A DNA stretch of 64,000 nucleotides from contig JAQGOG010000042.1 of the NCBI GenBank assembly GCA_028293765.1, forward strand, positions 1 through 64,000, written 5' to 3'. Positions 34,943 to 44,884 of this stretch are shown one piece after another; positions within the stretch are counted from its first letter, which is position 1, and every line of letters starts with the position of its first letter. This DNA comes from Gammaproteobacteria bacterium. GTDB lineage: Bacteria > Pseudomonadota > Gammaproteobacteria > Steroidobacterales > Steroidobacteraceae. The notes under the pieces were generated by a model. It was not told the origin of the DNA and searched no databases. It saw nothing but the letters and a program-made list of their open reading frames with translations. Position numbers and translations under genes: made by a program.

Positions 34943-36700
34943 CTATTTGGGGTAGGTGAGCCGGTCCTGAATGGCCAGCAGCACGTCGCTTCTGGCTACC
35001 TCTCCGAGCAGCGTGTTGCGCCACTGACCCGGAGTGACGGGTAGCACCGCCGCCTGCTCGCGCAGGAACCCCTCGAGGGCCGCCGTGAGCGACATATCCG
35101 GAGAGAGCGCGAACTCCACGGGCTTCGCCACCGATCCAACCGGATGGCTGCCGTCGAGTTGCGCTGTCTGAAGTTGCTCAAGCACCTCCCGCGGGTTGAG
35201 CCAGGCGATGAGCTCGTCGCCTTGCACGACGAAAACACGCACGAGCGGCCGCTTCGGCAACTGCTCGAACATTTGCGCCAGGGTCGCCGTGTCGGATACG
35301 ACCGCCGCCGCCGGCTTCACCAGCGTCTCCACGGTCCGGAGGCGCCAGTCGTCACCGCCTTCGGCCGCGACGGAGCTGTGCAGCGAGGCGTCGTAAACCG
35401 ACTTGCCGCGCCGATAGACTTTCGCGGTGTAGTGGGCGGTAACACAGGCCAACATGAGTGGCAGCACGATCTCGTAATCGGCCGTCATCTCGAAAATCAT
35501 CAGGATCGAGGTCAGCGGGGCAAGCGTCGTGGCAGACAGAAAGCCACCCATGCCAATGAGCGCATACGCCGCCGGCACGGACACGATAGTCGGCATGAGG
35601 TCGTGCAGAACGCCGCCGAGCAGGGCACCAACGGCAGAGCCGATGAACAGAGTGGGTGTCAGGACACCGCCGACCGCTCCGGACCCTACGGTAGCCGAAG
35701 TCGCCAATATCTTCGCAACCAGTACTGCCAACAGGGCGAGGCCCACCAGCTCGCCCTGCAGAATACCCGTAATGACGCTGTAGCCATTTCCCCAGACCTG
35801 CGGCACGAGGATCGAGATGATGCCGACGATCAGCCCACCGAGACCGAGCTGCCAATAAAGCGGCAGGTCGAGGCGCACGAAGCGGGATTTCGTGAAATCG
35901 AGCAAGGCCAGAAACGGCGGTGCGAGGTGGCCCAGCAAGATCCCGAGCACGATGTAGAAGCCGAGCTCCCAGTTCGAAGCGAACTGCACATGCGGTACGT
36001 TAAATACCGGGCCGTAGCCGAGAAAGCGATGGATCGTCGCATTCGACATGACGGAGGCCACGACGAGCGGCCCGAACGTGTCCATGGCGAGCGACCCCAA
36101 TACGATCTCGGACACGAACAGGGCTCCTGAGATCGGGGCGTTGTAAGCTGCCGCGATGCCCGCCGCTCCCCCGCAAGCAACCATGAGCCGTAGGCGCGGC
36201 ACCGGCGCACGGGCAAACAGTCCGAGCTTCGAGCCGAGCATGGCGGCGAGTTGCACCAGCGGTCCTTCGCGACCGATCGAGCCCCCGGAAGCGATCGAAA
36301 GCAGCGATGAGAAGCTTCGCAGCAGCGTAACTCGAAAGCTGATGCGGCCGTCGCCGACGAGCGTCGCCTCCATGTAGTCGACGGCCTTTGCGGAAACCAG
36401 CCGGCGCCCGACGATATGCAGCACCCAGCCGGCCAGGACCCCGCCCACCATCGGCACCAGCGCGCGATGCCACCACACGAGCCGGGAGGCACCATTGACG
36501 AGCCCCGCAGCTTGGCCGGTGAACATCAGCTCCAGGAGTCGGATGCCCTCGCGAAAGGCAACGCTGGAGAGCGCACCGCCGATGCCGATCAGGGCGGCCC
36601 AGAAAATAATCCCCGCGAGATCCTCGTGTCCAAAGAGGACCAGTCGCAGTCGCGTGAGCAGGGACAACGGTACGCGCGCGATTTCTCGTGCCTGGTGCAT
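34943..36700 (-). CDS. ClC-type chloride channel/transporter with CBS domains
   Basis: Inner-membrane ClC protein of 585 residues with about 10 to 12 helices followed by two CBS domains (about 450-580). The gating-glutamate motif SGGSIGREGPLVQ (Glu145) is intact, and AAAYNAPISGALFVSEIVLG and GSGAVGGVLTPTLFIG are present. Where the first selectivity filter GSGIP/GxGxPE would be, it reads VSAKAVDYMEA. The position aligned with the proton-coupling Glu203 of E. coli ClcA appears to be Ile, as in ClcB. It may therefore be a channel-like member. The hybrid kinase gene ends 16 bases before it on the same strand. Confidence 0.88.
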   Translation of the reverse strand: MHQAREIARVPLSLLTRLRLVLFGHEDLAGIIFWAALIGIGGALSSVAFREGIRLLELMFTGQAAGLVNGASRLVWWHRALVPMVGGVLAGWVLHIVGRRLVSAKAVDYMEATLVGDGRISFRVTLLRSFSSLLSIASGGSIGREGPLVQLAAMLGSKLGLFARAPVPRLRLMVACGGAAGIAAAYNAPISGALFVSEIVLGSLAMDTFGPLVVASVMSNATIHRFLGYGPVFNVPHVQFASNWELGFYIVLGILLGHLAPPFLALLDFTKSRFVRLDLPLYWQLGLGGLIVGIISILVPQVWGNGYSVITGILQGELVGLALLAVLVAKILATSATVGSGAVGGVLTPTLFIGSAVGALLGGVLHDLMPTIVSVPAAYALIGMGGFLSATTLAPLTSILMIFEMTADYEIVLPLMLACVTAHYTAKVYRRGKSVYDASLHSSVAAEGGDDWRLRTVETLVKPAAAVVSDTATLAQMFEQLPKRPLVRVFVVQGDELIAWLNPREVLEQLQTAQLDGSHPVGSVAKPVEFALSPDMSLTAALEGFLREQAAVLPVTPGQWRNTLLGEVARSDVLLAIQDRLTYPK

Positions 36701-36716
36701 CGTGCGGGAGCCATCG

Positions 36717-38258
36717 CTAGGTTGCGACGGATCCTCGCACGGGAGCGCCGGCTTCAGTCAGCAAAGAAGCGAGCAATTGGGTCAGTGCGGTGGGATCGAC
36801 GGGCTTGATCAGGTGGTGATCGAACCCGGCTGCGGCGGTCTGCTGCCGGTGCTCGGGGCCTCCCCAGCCGGTCACCGCGATCAGCAAAACGTCGCGGCCC
36901 CAGGGCTGGTCGCGGATTCGTCGGGCGATTTCATAACCGTTGAGCATCGGCATGCCGATGTCCAGCAGTGCGATGTCAGGGCGAAACTCCGCTGCCGTCT
37001 GCAGCGCCTGGGCGCCATCGCCGGCCGTGCGGATTTCGTAACCCGCATCGTTCAGCAGGATGCTCAGGCTCGTCGCCGAGTCATAGTTGTCGTCTGCCAC
37101 CAGAACGCGACGCCGTGCGCGGGCGGGCGTCGGACGATGGCTCTCCTGTGGAATGGATTGCGGGACGCCCTGTTCCGCGGACACAGGAAGCCGAACGGCA
37201 AACCTGCTTCCTTTCCCCGGCCCATCGCTGTGTGCCTCGATCGTACCGCCATGCATCTGCACGAGTCGCTTCGCGAGCGCGAGCCCAATGCCAAGGCCGC
37301 CCTGAGCTCGCTCCAGGGAGCGGTCCAGTTGCGTAAACGGCTCGAAGATTCGTGCGAGCATCGGAGGCGGGATACCCATCCCGCTGTCCTCGATCGCCAC
37401 GAGGACAGTGTCTGCTCTCGCGTCGCGCTCGGCGACCACCGCGATGCGACCGCCACTCGCCGTGTATTTGGCCGCATTGTTCAGCAGGTTGGAAAACACC
37501 TGCGCCAACCGGACGACATCCGCATCCAGATAAACCGTCTCGGAGGGCAATCTCACGGTGAGTTCGTGCCGGGAGGAATCGATGAGCGGCCGGCTGGTCT
37601 CGACCGCACTACGTATGATCTCATCGAGCTCGGCGCGATCCTTGCGAAGCTCGAAAGTACCCCGCGTGATTCGCGCGACGTCCATCAGATCGTCGATGAG
37701 CCGCGTCATCTGTGTGACCTGACGGTCGATCACGTCCCGCGCCCAATGCAGCTCCGGGGACGGCGGCATTCTCGCGCGCAGAATATGGATGGCATTGCGC
37801 ACGGGTGCCAGCGGGTTGCGCAGCTCGTGCGCGAGCGTCGCAAGGAACTCGTCCTTGCGACGGTCCGATTCGGTCAAGGCGTCCTGCATCTTCCGCTGCA
37901 ATTCCACGCTGCACCGCAGATTCTCCTGCTCGGCTTCGAGACGCCGGCGGGTCTTGTGCAGTGACTCACACAAAAGGCTGATCAATATTCCCGCAAACAC
38001 GAACACGCCCAGGGAAACGCCATTGCTCACGCTTGCGACGTACAGCGAATGGCGGGTGGGCACTAACAGATAGTCCGCGGCAATGACGCTCAGCGCGGTG
38101 GCGAGGAGTCCGGGCCGCAGTCCCCCGTACCAGGCGGCGATGACGACGGCGATGGTGAACGAGACGACTGGAGCGAAATCGCCCAGAGTGTCGGAGACGG
38201 TCTCCCGGACGATCGCGACCAACGCCGTCGCGCCTATCGCGATCAGATATCCTTGCAC
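36717..38258 (-). CDS. Hybrid sensor histidine kinase/response regulator with DUF4118 membrane domain
   Basis: A 513-residue kinase. The N-terminal region has about four membrane helices of the KdpD-like DUF4118 type (VVSFTIAVVIAAWYGGLRPG, then LLATALSVIAADYLLVP). A coiled-coil linker leads to HisKA with the phospho-His in EFLATLAHELRNPLAPV, HATPase with NLLNNAAKYTASGG and GMGIPPPMLARIFEPF, and GGLGIGLALAKRL. A C-terminal receiver domain has VLVADDNYDSATSL and the phospho-Asp in IALLDIGMPMLNG. No output domain is fused and no cognate regulator adjoins it. It lies just upstream of the ClC gene on the same strand, so the two may be cotranscribed. Confidence 0.9.
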   Translation of the reverse strand: MQGYLIAIGATALVAIVRETVSDTLGDFAPVVSFTIAVVIAAWYGGLRPGLLATALSVIAADYLLVPTRHSLYVASVSNGVSLGVFVFAGILISLLCESLHKTRRRLEAEQENLRCSVELQRKMQDALTESDRRKDEFLATLAHELRNPLAPVRNAIHILRARMPPSPELHWARDVIDRQVTQMTRLIDDLMDVARITRGTFELRKDRAELDEIIRSAVETSRPLIDSSRHELTVRLPSETVYLDADVVRLAQVFSNLLNNAAKYTASGGRIAVVAERDARADTVLVAIEDSGMGIPPPMLARIFEPFTQLDRSLERAQGGLGIGLALAKRLVQMHGGTIEAHSDGPGKGSRFAVRLPVSAEQGVPQSIPQESHRPTPARARRRVLVADDNYDSATSLSILLNDAGYEIRTAGDGAQALQTAAEFRPDIALLDIGMPMLNGYEIARRIRDQPWGRDVLLIAVTGWGGPEHRQQTAAAGFDHHLIKPVDPTALTQLLASLLTEAGAPVRGSVAT

Positions 38259-38365
38259 GGATTGTTGGAATTGTTTGCGGATCGTCGTGGCTTCCCGGCC
38301 AGCAGGTGCAGGTGCGACACGCCGGTGGCTAACCGTTCGGCGTGCAACGCCTGCCGCGAATGGTA

Positions 38366-39817
38366 TCAGAGAGCTAGCGCGCCGGGCGTGGACTTGGCTT
38401 CGACAGCGGCGCCACTCTTCAGTTCCGGCGTCGCGGCACGTTCACGCCCTGACAACAGCGCACCCGGCTCGATAATCATCCGCGCGCACAGACCTGGATA
38501 ATTATCAGTAAGCTCCAGCGTACCCCCGTGCAGCTTCGCGACCGCCTGCACCAGGCTCAGACCCAGGCCGACGCCCGGCGTGCCGCGGCTCGCATCGCCG
38601 CGGTAGAAGCGCTGCGCGACCTTGGGCTTTTCATCATCGGGAATACCGGGACCATCGTCGCAGACGCAGATCTCGACCGCACCGTCCGTACGGTGCTGAA
38701 CGTCGACCTGCACGGAACCCTTGTCGCCGACGTATTTGAGGGCATTGTCGATGAGGTTGCCGACGGCCTGGGCAAGCAGTACAGGATCTCCGGACACCAG
38801 CACCGGGCCCGGGGACCCGAACGACAGCGCGACATCCTTCAGCTCCGCGGCTGGGAGATAGAACTCGACCGCCTCCGACGCCAACTCGTTGGCATTGACC
38901 TGCACGAAACCCGAGCGCCGCATGCCGGTATCGATTTCCGCGAGACGCAACAGGGCGTTGAATATGCGGATCACGCGGTCGACATCGGCAACTGCCCCAT
39001 CGATCTCGGCGAATGTCTCCTCGTCCGTGGGGCGAGTCAGTGAAAGCTCCTCGAGCCGCGAGCGCAGCTCTGCGAGCGGCGTGCGCAAGTCGTGCGCGAT
39101 GGCGTTCGAGACGTCACGGATACCGTGAATCAGTTGCTCGATCTGGTCGAGCATGCCGTTGATCGTTCGCGACAGAGTGTCGAGCTCATCGCCACCGCGC
39201 AGCGTCGGCAGGCGATGACTCAGGTCCCCCTGCACGATCGCAAGGACGGTCTGCCGGATACTGTCAATTCGCGCCAGCAGCGCCCGTCGTATAAACACGC
39301 CACCCAGCACGCCCACGATCGACAGAACCGCGATGGCCCCGGCGAGGCCGGACCAGAAATGTCTGGTGAGAGGAGCAAACCGCGCCACATCGCGGCCGAC
39401 CAGGAGGTTGTAGCCGCCGGGAAGCGCGGTGCGCACGAACACACACTCGGCCCGACGGCCGCCGAGATTCGCGGTAACGGTGTACATACCGGGTTTCGCG
39501 GGAATGTCTTGGGGCCATTGCGCGAGATTGCCGGCCAACCGGTGCAACGACGCATCCGTCAGCAACAAGATCCGGTCGCCCGCGATCTGCATGCCGACAC
39601 GCGTGTCGATGAACGTCTTCAGGCCCGGCGCTCCCTCGCGCTGAAAGACATCCGTGAGCCTTACCGTGTCGGCGTGCAGGATCTCGGATCGGCCGGCCTC
39701 GACTGTGACCTGCCACGCATGCCATAGGGGCGCGGCGAACAGAATGAGCGCAGCGATACCGAAGGCTATGTAGCCGAACGACAGAGCGAACGCCGATGAG
39801 CGTATGACCTTACTCAT
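38366..39817 (-). CDS. HAMP-containing sensor histidine kinase of the efflux operon
   Basis: A 483-residue membrane kinase with two transmembrane helices (about 10-33 and 158-181) flanking a periplasmic sensor. A HAMP domain follows (RIDSIRQTVLAIVQGDLSHR), then HisKA with the phospho-His in DVSNAIAHDLRTPLAELRS, and HATPase with NLIDNALKYVGDKGS and DDGPGIPDDEKPKVAQRFYR. The start overlaps the response-regulator stop by 8 bases, so the two are translationally coupled partners. They probably respond to envelope or metal/drug stress and control the RND pump upstream (inference). Confidence 0.92.
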   Translation of the reverse strand: MSKVIRSSAFALSFGYIAFGIAALILFAAPLWHAWQVTVEAGRSEILHADTVRLTDVFQREGAPGLKTFIDTRVGMQIAGDRILLLTDASLHRLAGNLAQWPQDIPAKPGMYTVTANLGGRRAECVFVRTALPGGYNLLVGRDVARFAPLTRHFWSGLAGAIAVLSIVGVLGGVFIRRALLARIDSIRQTVLAIVQGDLSHRLPTLRGGDELDTLSRTINGMLDQIEQLIHGIRDVSNAIAHDLRTPLAELRSRLEELSLTRPTDEETFAEIDGAVADVDRVIRIFNALLRLAEIDTGMRRSGFVQVNANELASEAVEFYLPAAELKDVALSFGSPGPVLVSGDPVLLAQAVGNLIDNALKYVGDKGSVQVDVQHRTDGAVEICVCDDGPGIPDDEKPKVAQRFYRGDASRGTPGVGLGLSLVQAVAKLHGGTLELTDNYPGLCARMIIEPGALLSGRERAATPELKSGAAVEAKSTPGALAL

Positions 39818-40490
39818 CTGCGCTCAGCATGTAGCCGGCGTTGCGGACCGTTCGCAACAGCGGGCGCTCGAAGTCGGCGTCTATTTTCTGCCGCAGCTTG
39901 CTGATGTGCACGTCAACGACGTTGGTCTGCGGATCGAAGTGATAGTCCCATACGTTCTCGAGCAGCATGGTGCGGGTCACCACCTGGCCGGCATGCCGCA
40001 TGAGATATTCGAGGAGCTTGAACTCACGCGGCTGCAGAGCGATGCCACGCTCGCCGCGCACCGCTTTGCGCGATAGGAGGTCGACGCGCAGATCGCCGAC
40101 TTCGAGACTCGTTTGCGTGCCGGTGCCTTGCGAGCGGCGCGACAGCGCGTCGAGCCGTGCCAGTAGCTCACCAAAGGCGAATGGCTTGGTGAGGTAGTCA
40201 TCACCACCGCTCTTCAAGCCCTTGATGCGCTCGTCGACGTCGGACAGCGCGCTCAGGATGAGAATCGGTGTGCGGTTGCCCGCCTTGCGCAGCGCCTCGA
40301 TGAGGCTCAGGCCGTCTATCTGGCCGGGCAACATGCGATCCATGATGATCACGTCGTACGGCTCGCTCGCGGCGAGAAACATACCGTCGCGACCGTTGTC
40401 GGCGTTATCGACCGTGTGACCGGCTTCCTGCAGCCCCTTGACCACGAAGCGCGTCACTCGCTCGTTGTCCTCGACCAGCAGAAGTTTCAT
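39810..40490 (-). CDS. OmpR/PhoB-family response regulator
   Basis: A 226-residue regulator. The receiver domain has the acidic pair in LLLVEDNERV, the phosphorylated Asp51 in DVIIMDRMLPG, Thr/Ser in ILILSALSDVDERI, and Lys in DYLTKPFAFGELLAR. A C-terminal winged helix reads LQPREFKLLEYLMRHAGQVV, NVWDYHFDPQTNVVDVHISK and LRTVRNAGYML. It lies 25 bases after the RND pump gene and overlaps the kinase gene. The family usually autoregulates its operon. Confidence 0.94.
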   Translation of the reverse strand: MKLLLVEDNERVTRFVVKGLQEAGHTVDNADNGRDGMFLAASEPYDVIIMDRMLPGQIDGLSLIEALRKAGNRTPILILSALSDVDERIKGLKSGGDDYLTKPFAFGELLARLDALSRRSQGTGTQTSLEVGDLRVDLLSRKAVRGERGIALQPREFKLLEYLMRHAGQVVTRTMLLENVWDYHFDPQTNVVDVHISKLRQKIDADFERPLLRTVRNAGYMLSADE

Positions 40491-40515
40491 GGTGCAGTTC
40501 CCCCTCTTTCGTCCT

Positions 40516-43500
40516 TCAGCCAGTCACCACGGGCGTAGTGGGCTCGTTGTGGCTATCCGACCCGTCGCGCGCCTCCACCTCACGTTGTTTGTGCTGGGCA
40601 CGGGCGTGGCGGCGTCCACGCATCCTCATGCTGAAGCGATCCAGATACAGATAGACGACCGGGGTCGTGAACAAAGTGAGCATCTGACTGAGAACGAGGC
40701 CGCCCACCATCGTGTAACCGAGCGGCTGGCGCAGCTCGGAGCCGGTTCCCCGACCCAACATGAGGGGCAGCGCGGCCAGCAGGGCCGCCATCGTCGTCAT
40801 CATGATCGGCCGGAAACGCAGCAGGCAGGCCTGGCGAATGGACTCTTCGGGCGACAGATGCTGCTCGCGCTCTGCCTGGATGGCGAAGTCCACCATCATG
40901 ATGCCGTTCTTCTTCACGATGCCGATCAGCAGAATGATACCCACCAGCGCGATGATAGACAGGTCGAAATGGAACCCCCAGAGCATGAGCAGCGCGCCGA
41001 CGCCGGCGGAGGGCAGCGTCGACAGGATCGTCAGCGGGTGGATATAACTCTCGTATAACATGCCGAGAATGATGTAGACGACCACCAGTGCCGCCAGGAT
41101 GAGCATGGGCTCGCTCTTGAGGGAATCCTGGAACGCCTGGGCCGTGCCCTGGAAGCTGCCCGTGACGGATCCCGGCAGGCGCATCGCCAGCGCCGCCTTG
41201 TCGATCGCATCGACGGCGTCGCCCAGAGCCGCACCCGGCGCGAGATTGAACGACAGCGTCACCGCGGGGAACTGGCCTTGGTGGCTCACCGACAGGTAGC
41301 CGACCTGGTGCGTGTCATAGTGCACGAAGGTCGACAACGGCACCTGTTGCCCGGTGATGGGCGACTTGATGTAGAGCTTGTTCAGCGTGTTCGGATCGGC
41401 CTGCAGCCCGGGTGTGACCTCCAGGACCACGTGGTAACTGTTGAGCTGCGTGAAGTACTGCGTCACCTGCCGCTGTCCGAAGGCGTCGTAGAGCGTCTGG
41501 TCGATCAGCGACGGCTGTATGCCGAAGCGCGCGGCCTGGTCGCGGTCGATGACCAGCGCCAGCGTCGTGCCGCTGTTCTGCTGGTCGGAAGCGGCGTCGC
41601 GCAACAGTGGCAGCTTCTTCATCTCCTCGAGAAGCTTCGGCGCCCACTCGTTGAGCTCCTCGAGGCTGGGGTCCTGGAGGGTGTACTGATACTGTGTGCG
41701 AGTCTGTCGCCCGCCCACGCTGATGTCCTGCCCCGCCTGCATAAACAGCGTGCCGCCGCCGACCTGCGCAAGCTTCGAGCGCAGCCGCGTAATGATCTGA
41801 TCGGCGCTCGATGACCGTTGGTCGCGCGGTTTGAGGCCGATGACCGCGAAGCCGTTGTTGACGGGCCGTTGCCCGCCCAACGCCGTTCCATATGCGGCGA
41901 CATCCGGGTCCTGCCCGACGATGTCCATCAAGCGGTGCTGCAACTTCAACATCTTGTCGAATGAGATGTCCTGCGGACCGTCGGACAGGCCGTTGAGGAT
42001 GCCGATATCCTGCTGGGGGAAGAATCCCTTCGGAACGAACACGTAGAGAGTGCCGGCCGCCGCCACGGTAGCCAGGAATACGAACAGGGTCGGGCGCTGG
42101 TGTCGCAGCACGAAATCGAGGCCGCGCGTATACCCGGCGAGCAGCTTGTCGAAGGCGCGCTCGACGAGCATGTAGGCGCGTCCATGCCTGGCATGCTTCT
42201 CGTCCCGCAAAAACAAGGCGCACATCATGGGCGACAGCGTCAATGACACGAAGGCCGATACCGCGATGGTCATCGTGACCGTAACCGCGAACTCCCGGAA
42301 CAGCCGGCCGACGATGCCGCCCATCAGCAGCAGGGGGATGAACACTGCCACCAGCGACAGGCTGATGGAGATGATCGTGAAGCCGATCTCGGAGGCGCCC
42401 TTCAGAGCGGCCTCGCGCGGTGCCATCCCGGCCTCGATGTGACGATAGATGTTCTCGAGCATGACGATCGCGTCGTCGACCACGAAGCCTACTGCGATCG
42501 TGAGACCCATCAGCGAGAGGTTGTCGAGGCTGTAACCCAGCACGTACATCAGTGCCGCGGTCCCGAAGAGGGCCAGTGGCACCGTCACACCGGGGATCAA
42601 CGTCGCCCAGAGGTTGCGCAGGAACAGGAAGATCACCATTACGACCAGCGCAATCGTGAGGAGAAGTGTGAATTCGACGTCATGCACCGACGCAGCGATC
42701 GTGGTCGTGCGATCCACAATCTCATCGATTTTGATCGAGGCAGGAATCTGCGCCGTCAGCCGCGGAAGCAGTTCCTTGATGCGGTTCACGGTCTCGATGA
42801 CGTTCGCGCCGGGCTGCTTGTTGATGAGCAGCAGGTTACCGTTGTGTCCGTTTTGCCATGCTGAGAGGTAGGCGTTCTCGGCTCCATCGACCGCCACCCC
42901 GATGTCGCGAATACGTACCGCCGCACCGTTCTTATAGGCGATGACGACGTCGTTCCAAGGGGCGGCCTTGAGCAGTTGGTCGTTGTCGTAGATAGCGAAG
43001 CTATGGTCCCGGCCGTTGATCGCGCCCTTGGGGGCGTCGACCGTTGCCGTGGTAATCACGTTCGCCACGTCCTCGAGTTGTATACCGAGAGCCGCGATCT
43101 TCGCGGGATCGATCTGCACGCGTACGGCCGGCTTCTGTTGACCGCCGACCGTCACCTGCCCAACACCTTGGATGCGCGAAATCTGCTGCGCAATCACTGT
43201 CTCCGCGGCGTCGTCGACCTCCGTGAGCGGCAGAACGTCCGAGTGAACGGACATGACGAGGATAGGAGAATCCGCCGGATTCACCTTGCGGTACGACGGC
43301 GCGTTGGGCAGATTCTTGGGCAACTGGCCGGCGGCGGCGGAAATCGCCGCCTGGATGTCCTGAGCGGCGGCATCGATGTTGCGATCGAGGTCGAACTGCA
43401 CGACGATCTGCGTGTTGTTCAGGACACTCGTCGAAGTCATCTGGGCGACGCCCGGGATCTGACCGAACTGGTATTCGAGCGGCTGTGCCACCGACGAGGC

Positions 43501-43677
43501 CATCGTTTCCGGGCTTGCGCCCGGCAGCGTGGCGCTGACCTGAATCGTGGGAAAATCGACCTGCGGCAGCGGCGCGACGGGCAAGAGCGGGAAGGCCACG
43601 AGCCCGATCAGAAAGATGCCCGCCATCAACAGGGAGGTCGCGATCGGACGCTGGATGAAAGGTGCCGAAATGTTCAT
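40516..43677 (-). CDS. RND multidrug efflux permease, MdtC-like
   Basis: Proton-driven inner-membrane pump of 1053 residues, 12 helices and two large periplasmic loops. Similarity to E. coli MdtC is extensive: VAPLPQVDFPTIQVSATLPG, ASPETMASSVAQPLEYQFGQ, ALTIAVGFVVDDAIVMLENI-like helix 4 (seen as LTIAVGFVVDDAIVMLENI) with its proton-relay Asp pair, LTLSPMMCALFL, GGRQTRTQYQYTL, and IVKKNGIMMVDFAIQAE. Only one permease gene is present, unlike the MdtB/MdtC pair, so a homotrimer is expected. It starts 19 bases after the adaptor gene. Substrates unknown. Confidence 0.94.
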   Translation of the reverse strand: MNISAPFIQRPIATSLLMAGIFLIGLVAFPLLPVAPLPQVDFPTIQVSATLPGASPETMASSVAQPLEYQFGQIPGVAQMTSTSVLNNTQIVVQFDLDRNIDAAAQDIQAAISAAAGQLPKNLPNAPSYRKVNPADSPILVMSVHSDVLPLTEVDDAAETVIAQQISRIQGVGQVTVGGQQKPAVRVQIDPAKIAALGIQLEDVANVITTATVDAPKGAINGRDHSFAIYDNDQLLKAAPWNDVVIAYKNGAAVRIRDIGVAVDGAENAYLSAWQNGHNGNLLLINKQPGANVIETVNRIKELLPRLTAQIPASIKIDEIVDRTTTIAASVHDVEFTLLLTIALVVMVIFLFLRNLWATLIPGVTVPLALFGTAALMYVLGYSLDNLSLMGLTIAVGFVVDDAIVMLENIYRHIEAGMAPREAALKGASEIGFTIISISLSLVAVFIPLLLMGGIVGRLFREFAVTVTMTIAVSAFVSLTLSPMMCALFLRDEKHARHGRAYMLVERAFDKLLAGYTRGLDFVLRHQRPTLFVFLATVAAAGTLYVFVPKGFFPQQDIGILNGLSDGPQDISFDKMLKLQHRLMDIVGQDPDVAAYGTALGGQRPVNNGFAVIGLKPRDQRSSSADQIITRLRSKLAQVGGGTLFMQAGQDISVGGRQTRTQYQYTLQDPSLEELNEWAPKLLEEMKKLPLLRDAASDQQNSGTTLALVIDRDQAARFGIQPSLIDQTLYDAFGQRQVTQYFTQLNSYHVVLEVTPGLQADPNTLNKLYIKSPITGQQVPLSTFVHYDTHQVGYLSVSHQGQFPAVTLSFNLAPGAALGDAVDAIDKAALAMRLPGSVTGSFQGTAQAFQDSLKSEPMLILAALVVVYIILGMLYESYIHPLTILSTLPSAGVGALLMLWGFHFDLSIIALVGIILLIGIVKKNGIMMVDFAIQAEREQHLSPEESIRQACLLRFRPIMMTTMAALLAALPLMLGRGTGSELRQPLGYTMVGGLVLSQMLTLFTTPVVYLYLDRFSMRMRGRRHARAQHKQREVEARDGSDSHNEPTTPVVTG

Positions 43678-43696
43678 GAGTGACCGCGTTGCATAG

Positions 43697-44884
43697 TCAC
43701 GAGTCCGCCTTCGGTGTCACCACTGTCGCCTCCGCGGCGGCCGCCGGCGCGGTGCTGCGAATTCGCGCGCCGGGCTGCAGACGGTATTGATTGCTGATCA
43801 CGACCTCCTCTCCGTCCTTGAGCCCGTCAGTGATGACCGTCAACGCGGCGCTCTCGTCACCCACCTTCAGCGCCCGCGCTTCCACTGTGGAGTCGGGCTT
43901 CACGACATAGGTGAACATGCCGTTCGGACCACGCTGAATGGCGCTCGAAGGCACTGTGAGGACATTGCGATCGGTCCGCAGCAGCACGCGGGCATTGATG
44001 AACTCTCCGGGCCACAGTGAGTTGCGCGGGTTCGGAAAGGTCGCCTTTATCCGGATGGTTCCGGTGCTCTGGTCGATCTGATTGTCGATGAGAGCGATCG
44101 TGCCGCGATCCAACTCGGCCTTGCCGTCGCGCGACATTGCCGTGACGCCGACCGATCCGGCCTGCATCGCGCCGTTCACGGCCGGCAACGCCTCTTCCGG
44201 TAGAGTAAAGATGCAGGCGATAGGTTGCACCTGCGTCACCGTCACGATGCCGCCTGTATCCGCCGCATGCACGTTGTTGCCCGGATCCACGCGACGTATT
44301 CCGGTCAGACCCTGGATGGGAGACGTGATCGTCGTATAGCCGAGTTGGGTACGAGCGTTGTCGATGCTTGCCTGGTCCCCCTGGATCTGGGCCTGCAGCT
44401 GCGCGACCAGCGCGTGCTGCGCGTCCAATGTCTGCTTGCTGGCCAGGTTCTGCGGCGCCAGGACCTCGTAGCGATCCAGGTCGGCCTTGGCGCTCGCGAG
44501 CTGCGCTACGTCCTTGGCATGTACTGCGATCGCCTGATCCAAGGCAGCCTGGAAAGGGCGCGGATCGATCTGCCCGATGAGATCGCCTTTGTTGACCTTC
44601 TGGCCTTCGACGAAGCCGACCTTCTGCAGCTCGCCGTCGACCCGTGCGGTGATGGTGACCGTATAAAACGCCTGCACGGTCCCCAGGCCCTCGAGGTAGA
44701 CCGGCATATCGCTGCGTCCGGCGGTGGCCGTCTCGACCGCGATGCCCGGGTGGCCGGCGGCCTTCTTTTCCTTGTCCGCCGCATTCGCAGCGTCGGGATG
44801 CCCATGCCAGAGAAAGGCCAGCATGATTGCCGCCGCCGCGGCCAGCAGCACGATCCGGGTCCTGCTCAAGTGAAATCTCTTCAT
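43697..44884 (-). CDS. RND efflux periplasmic adaptor, MdtA-like
   Basis: Membrane-fusion protein of 395 residues linking pump and outer-membrane channel. An N-terminal signal/anchor helix (IVLLAAAAAIMLAFLWHG) precedes the biotinyl-lipoyl half motifs GTVQAFYTVTITARVDGELQ and VGFVEGQKVNKGDLIGQIDP. An alpha-hairpin (LVAQLQAQIQGDQASI) follows, then the second lipoyl half SPIQGLTGIRRVDPGN and the beta-barrel. The ATG overlaps the stop of the outer-membrane factor gene as ATGA; a TTG 12 bases upstream is possible. Confidence 0.93.
   Translation of the reverse strand: MKRFHLSRTRIVLLAAAAAIMLAFLWHGHPDAANAADKEKKAAGHPGIAVETATAGRSDMPVYLEGLGTVQAFYTVTITARVDGELQKVGFVEGQKVNKGDLIGQIDPRPFQAALDQAIAVHAKDVAQLASAKADLDRYEVLAPQNLASKQTLDAQHALVAQLQAQIQGDQASIDNARTQLGYTTITSPIQGLTGIRRVDPGNNVHAADTGGIVTVTQVQPIACIFTLPEEALPAVNGAMQAGSVGVTAMSRDGKAELDRGTIALIDNQIDQSTGTIRIKATFPNPRNSLWPGEFINARVLLRTDRNVLTVPSSAIQRGPNGMFTYVVKPDSTVEARALKVGDESAALTVITDGLKDGEEVVISNQYRLQPGARIRSTAPAAAAEATVVTPKADS

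Noticed and set aside
36495-37964. 489-codon open frame opposite the hybrid kinase and ClC genes
   Set aside because: It crosses two real genes and has Arg/His/Gln-rich noise composition.
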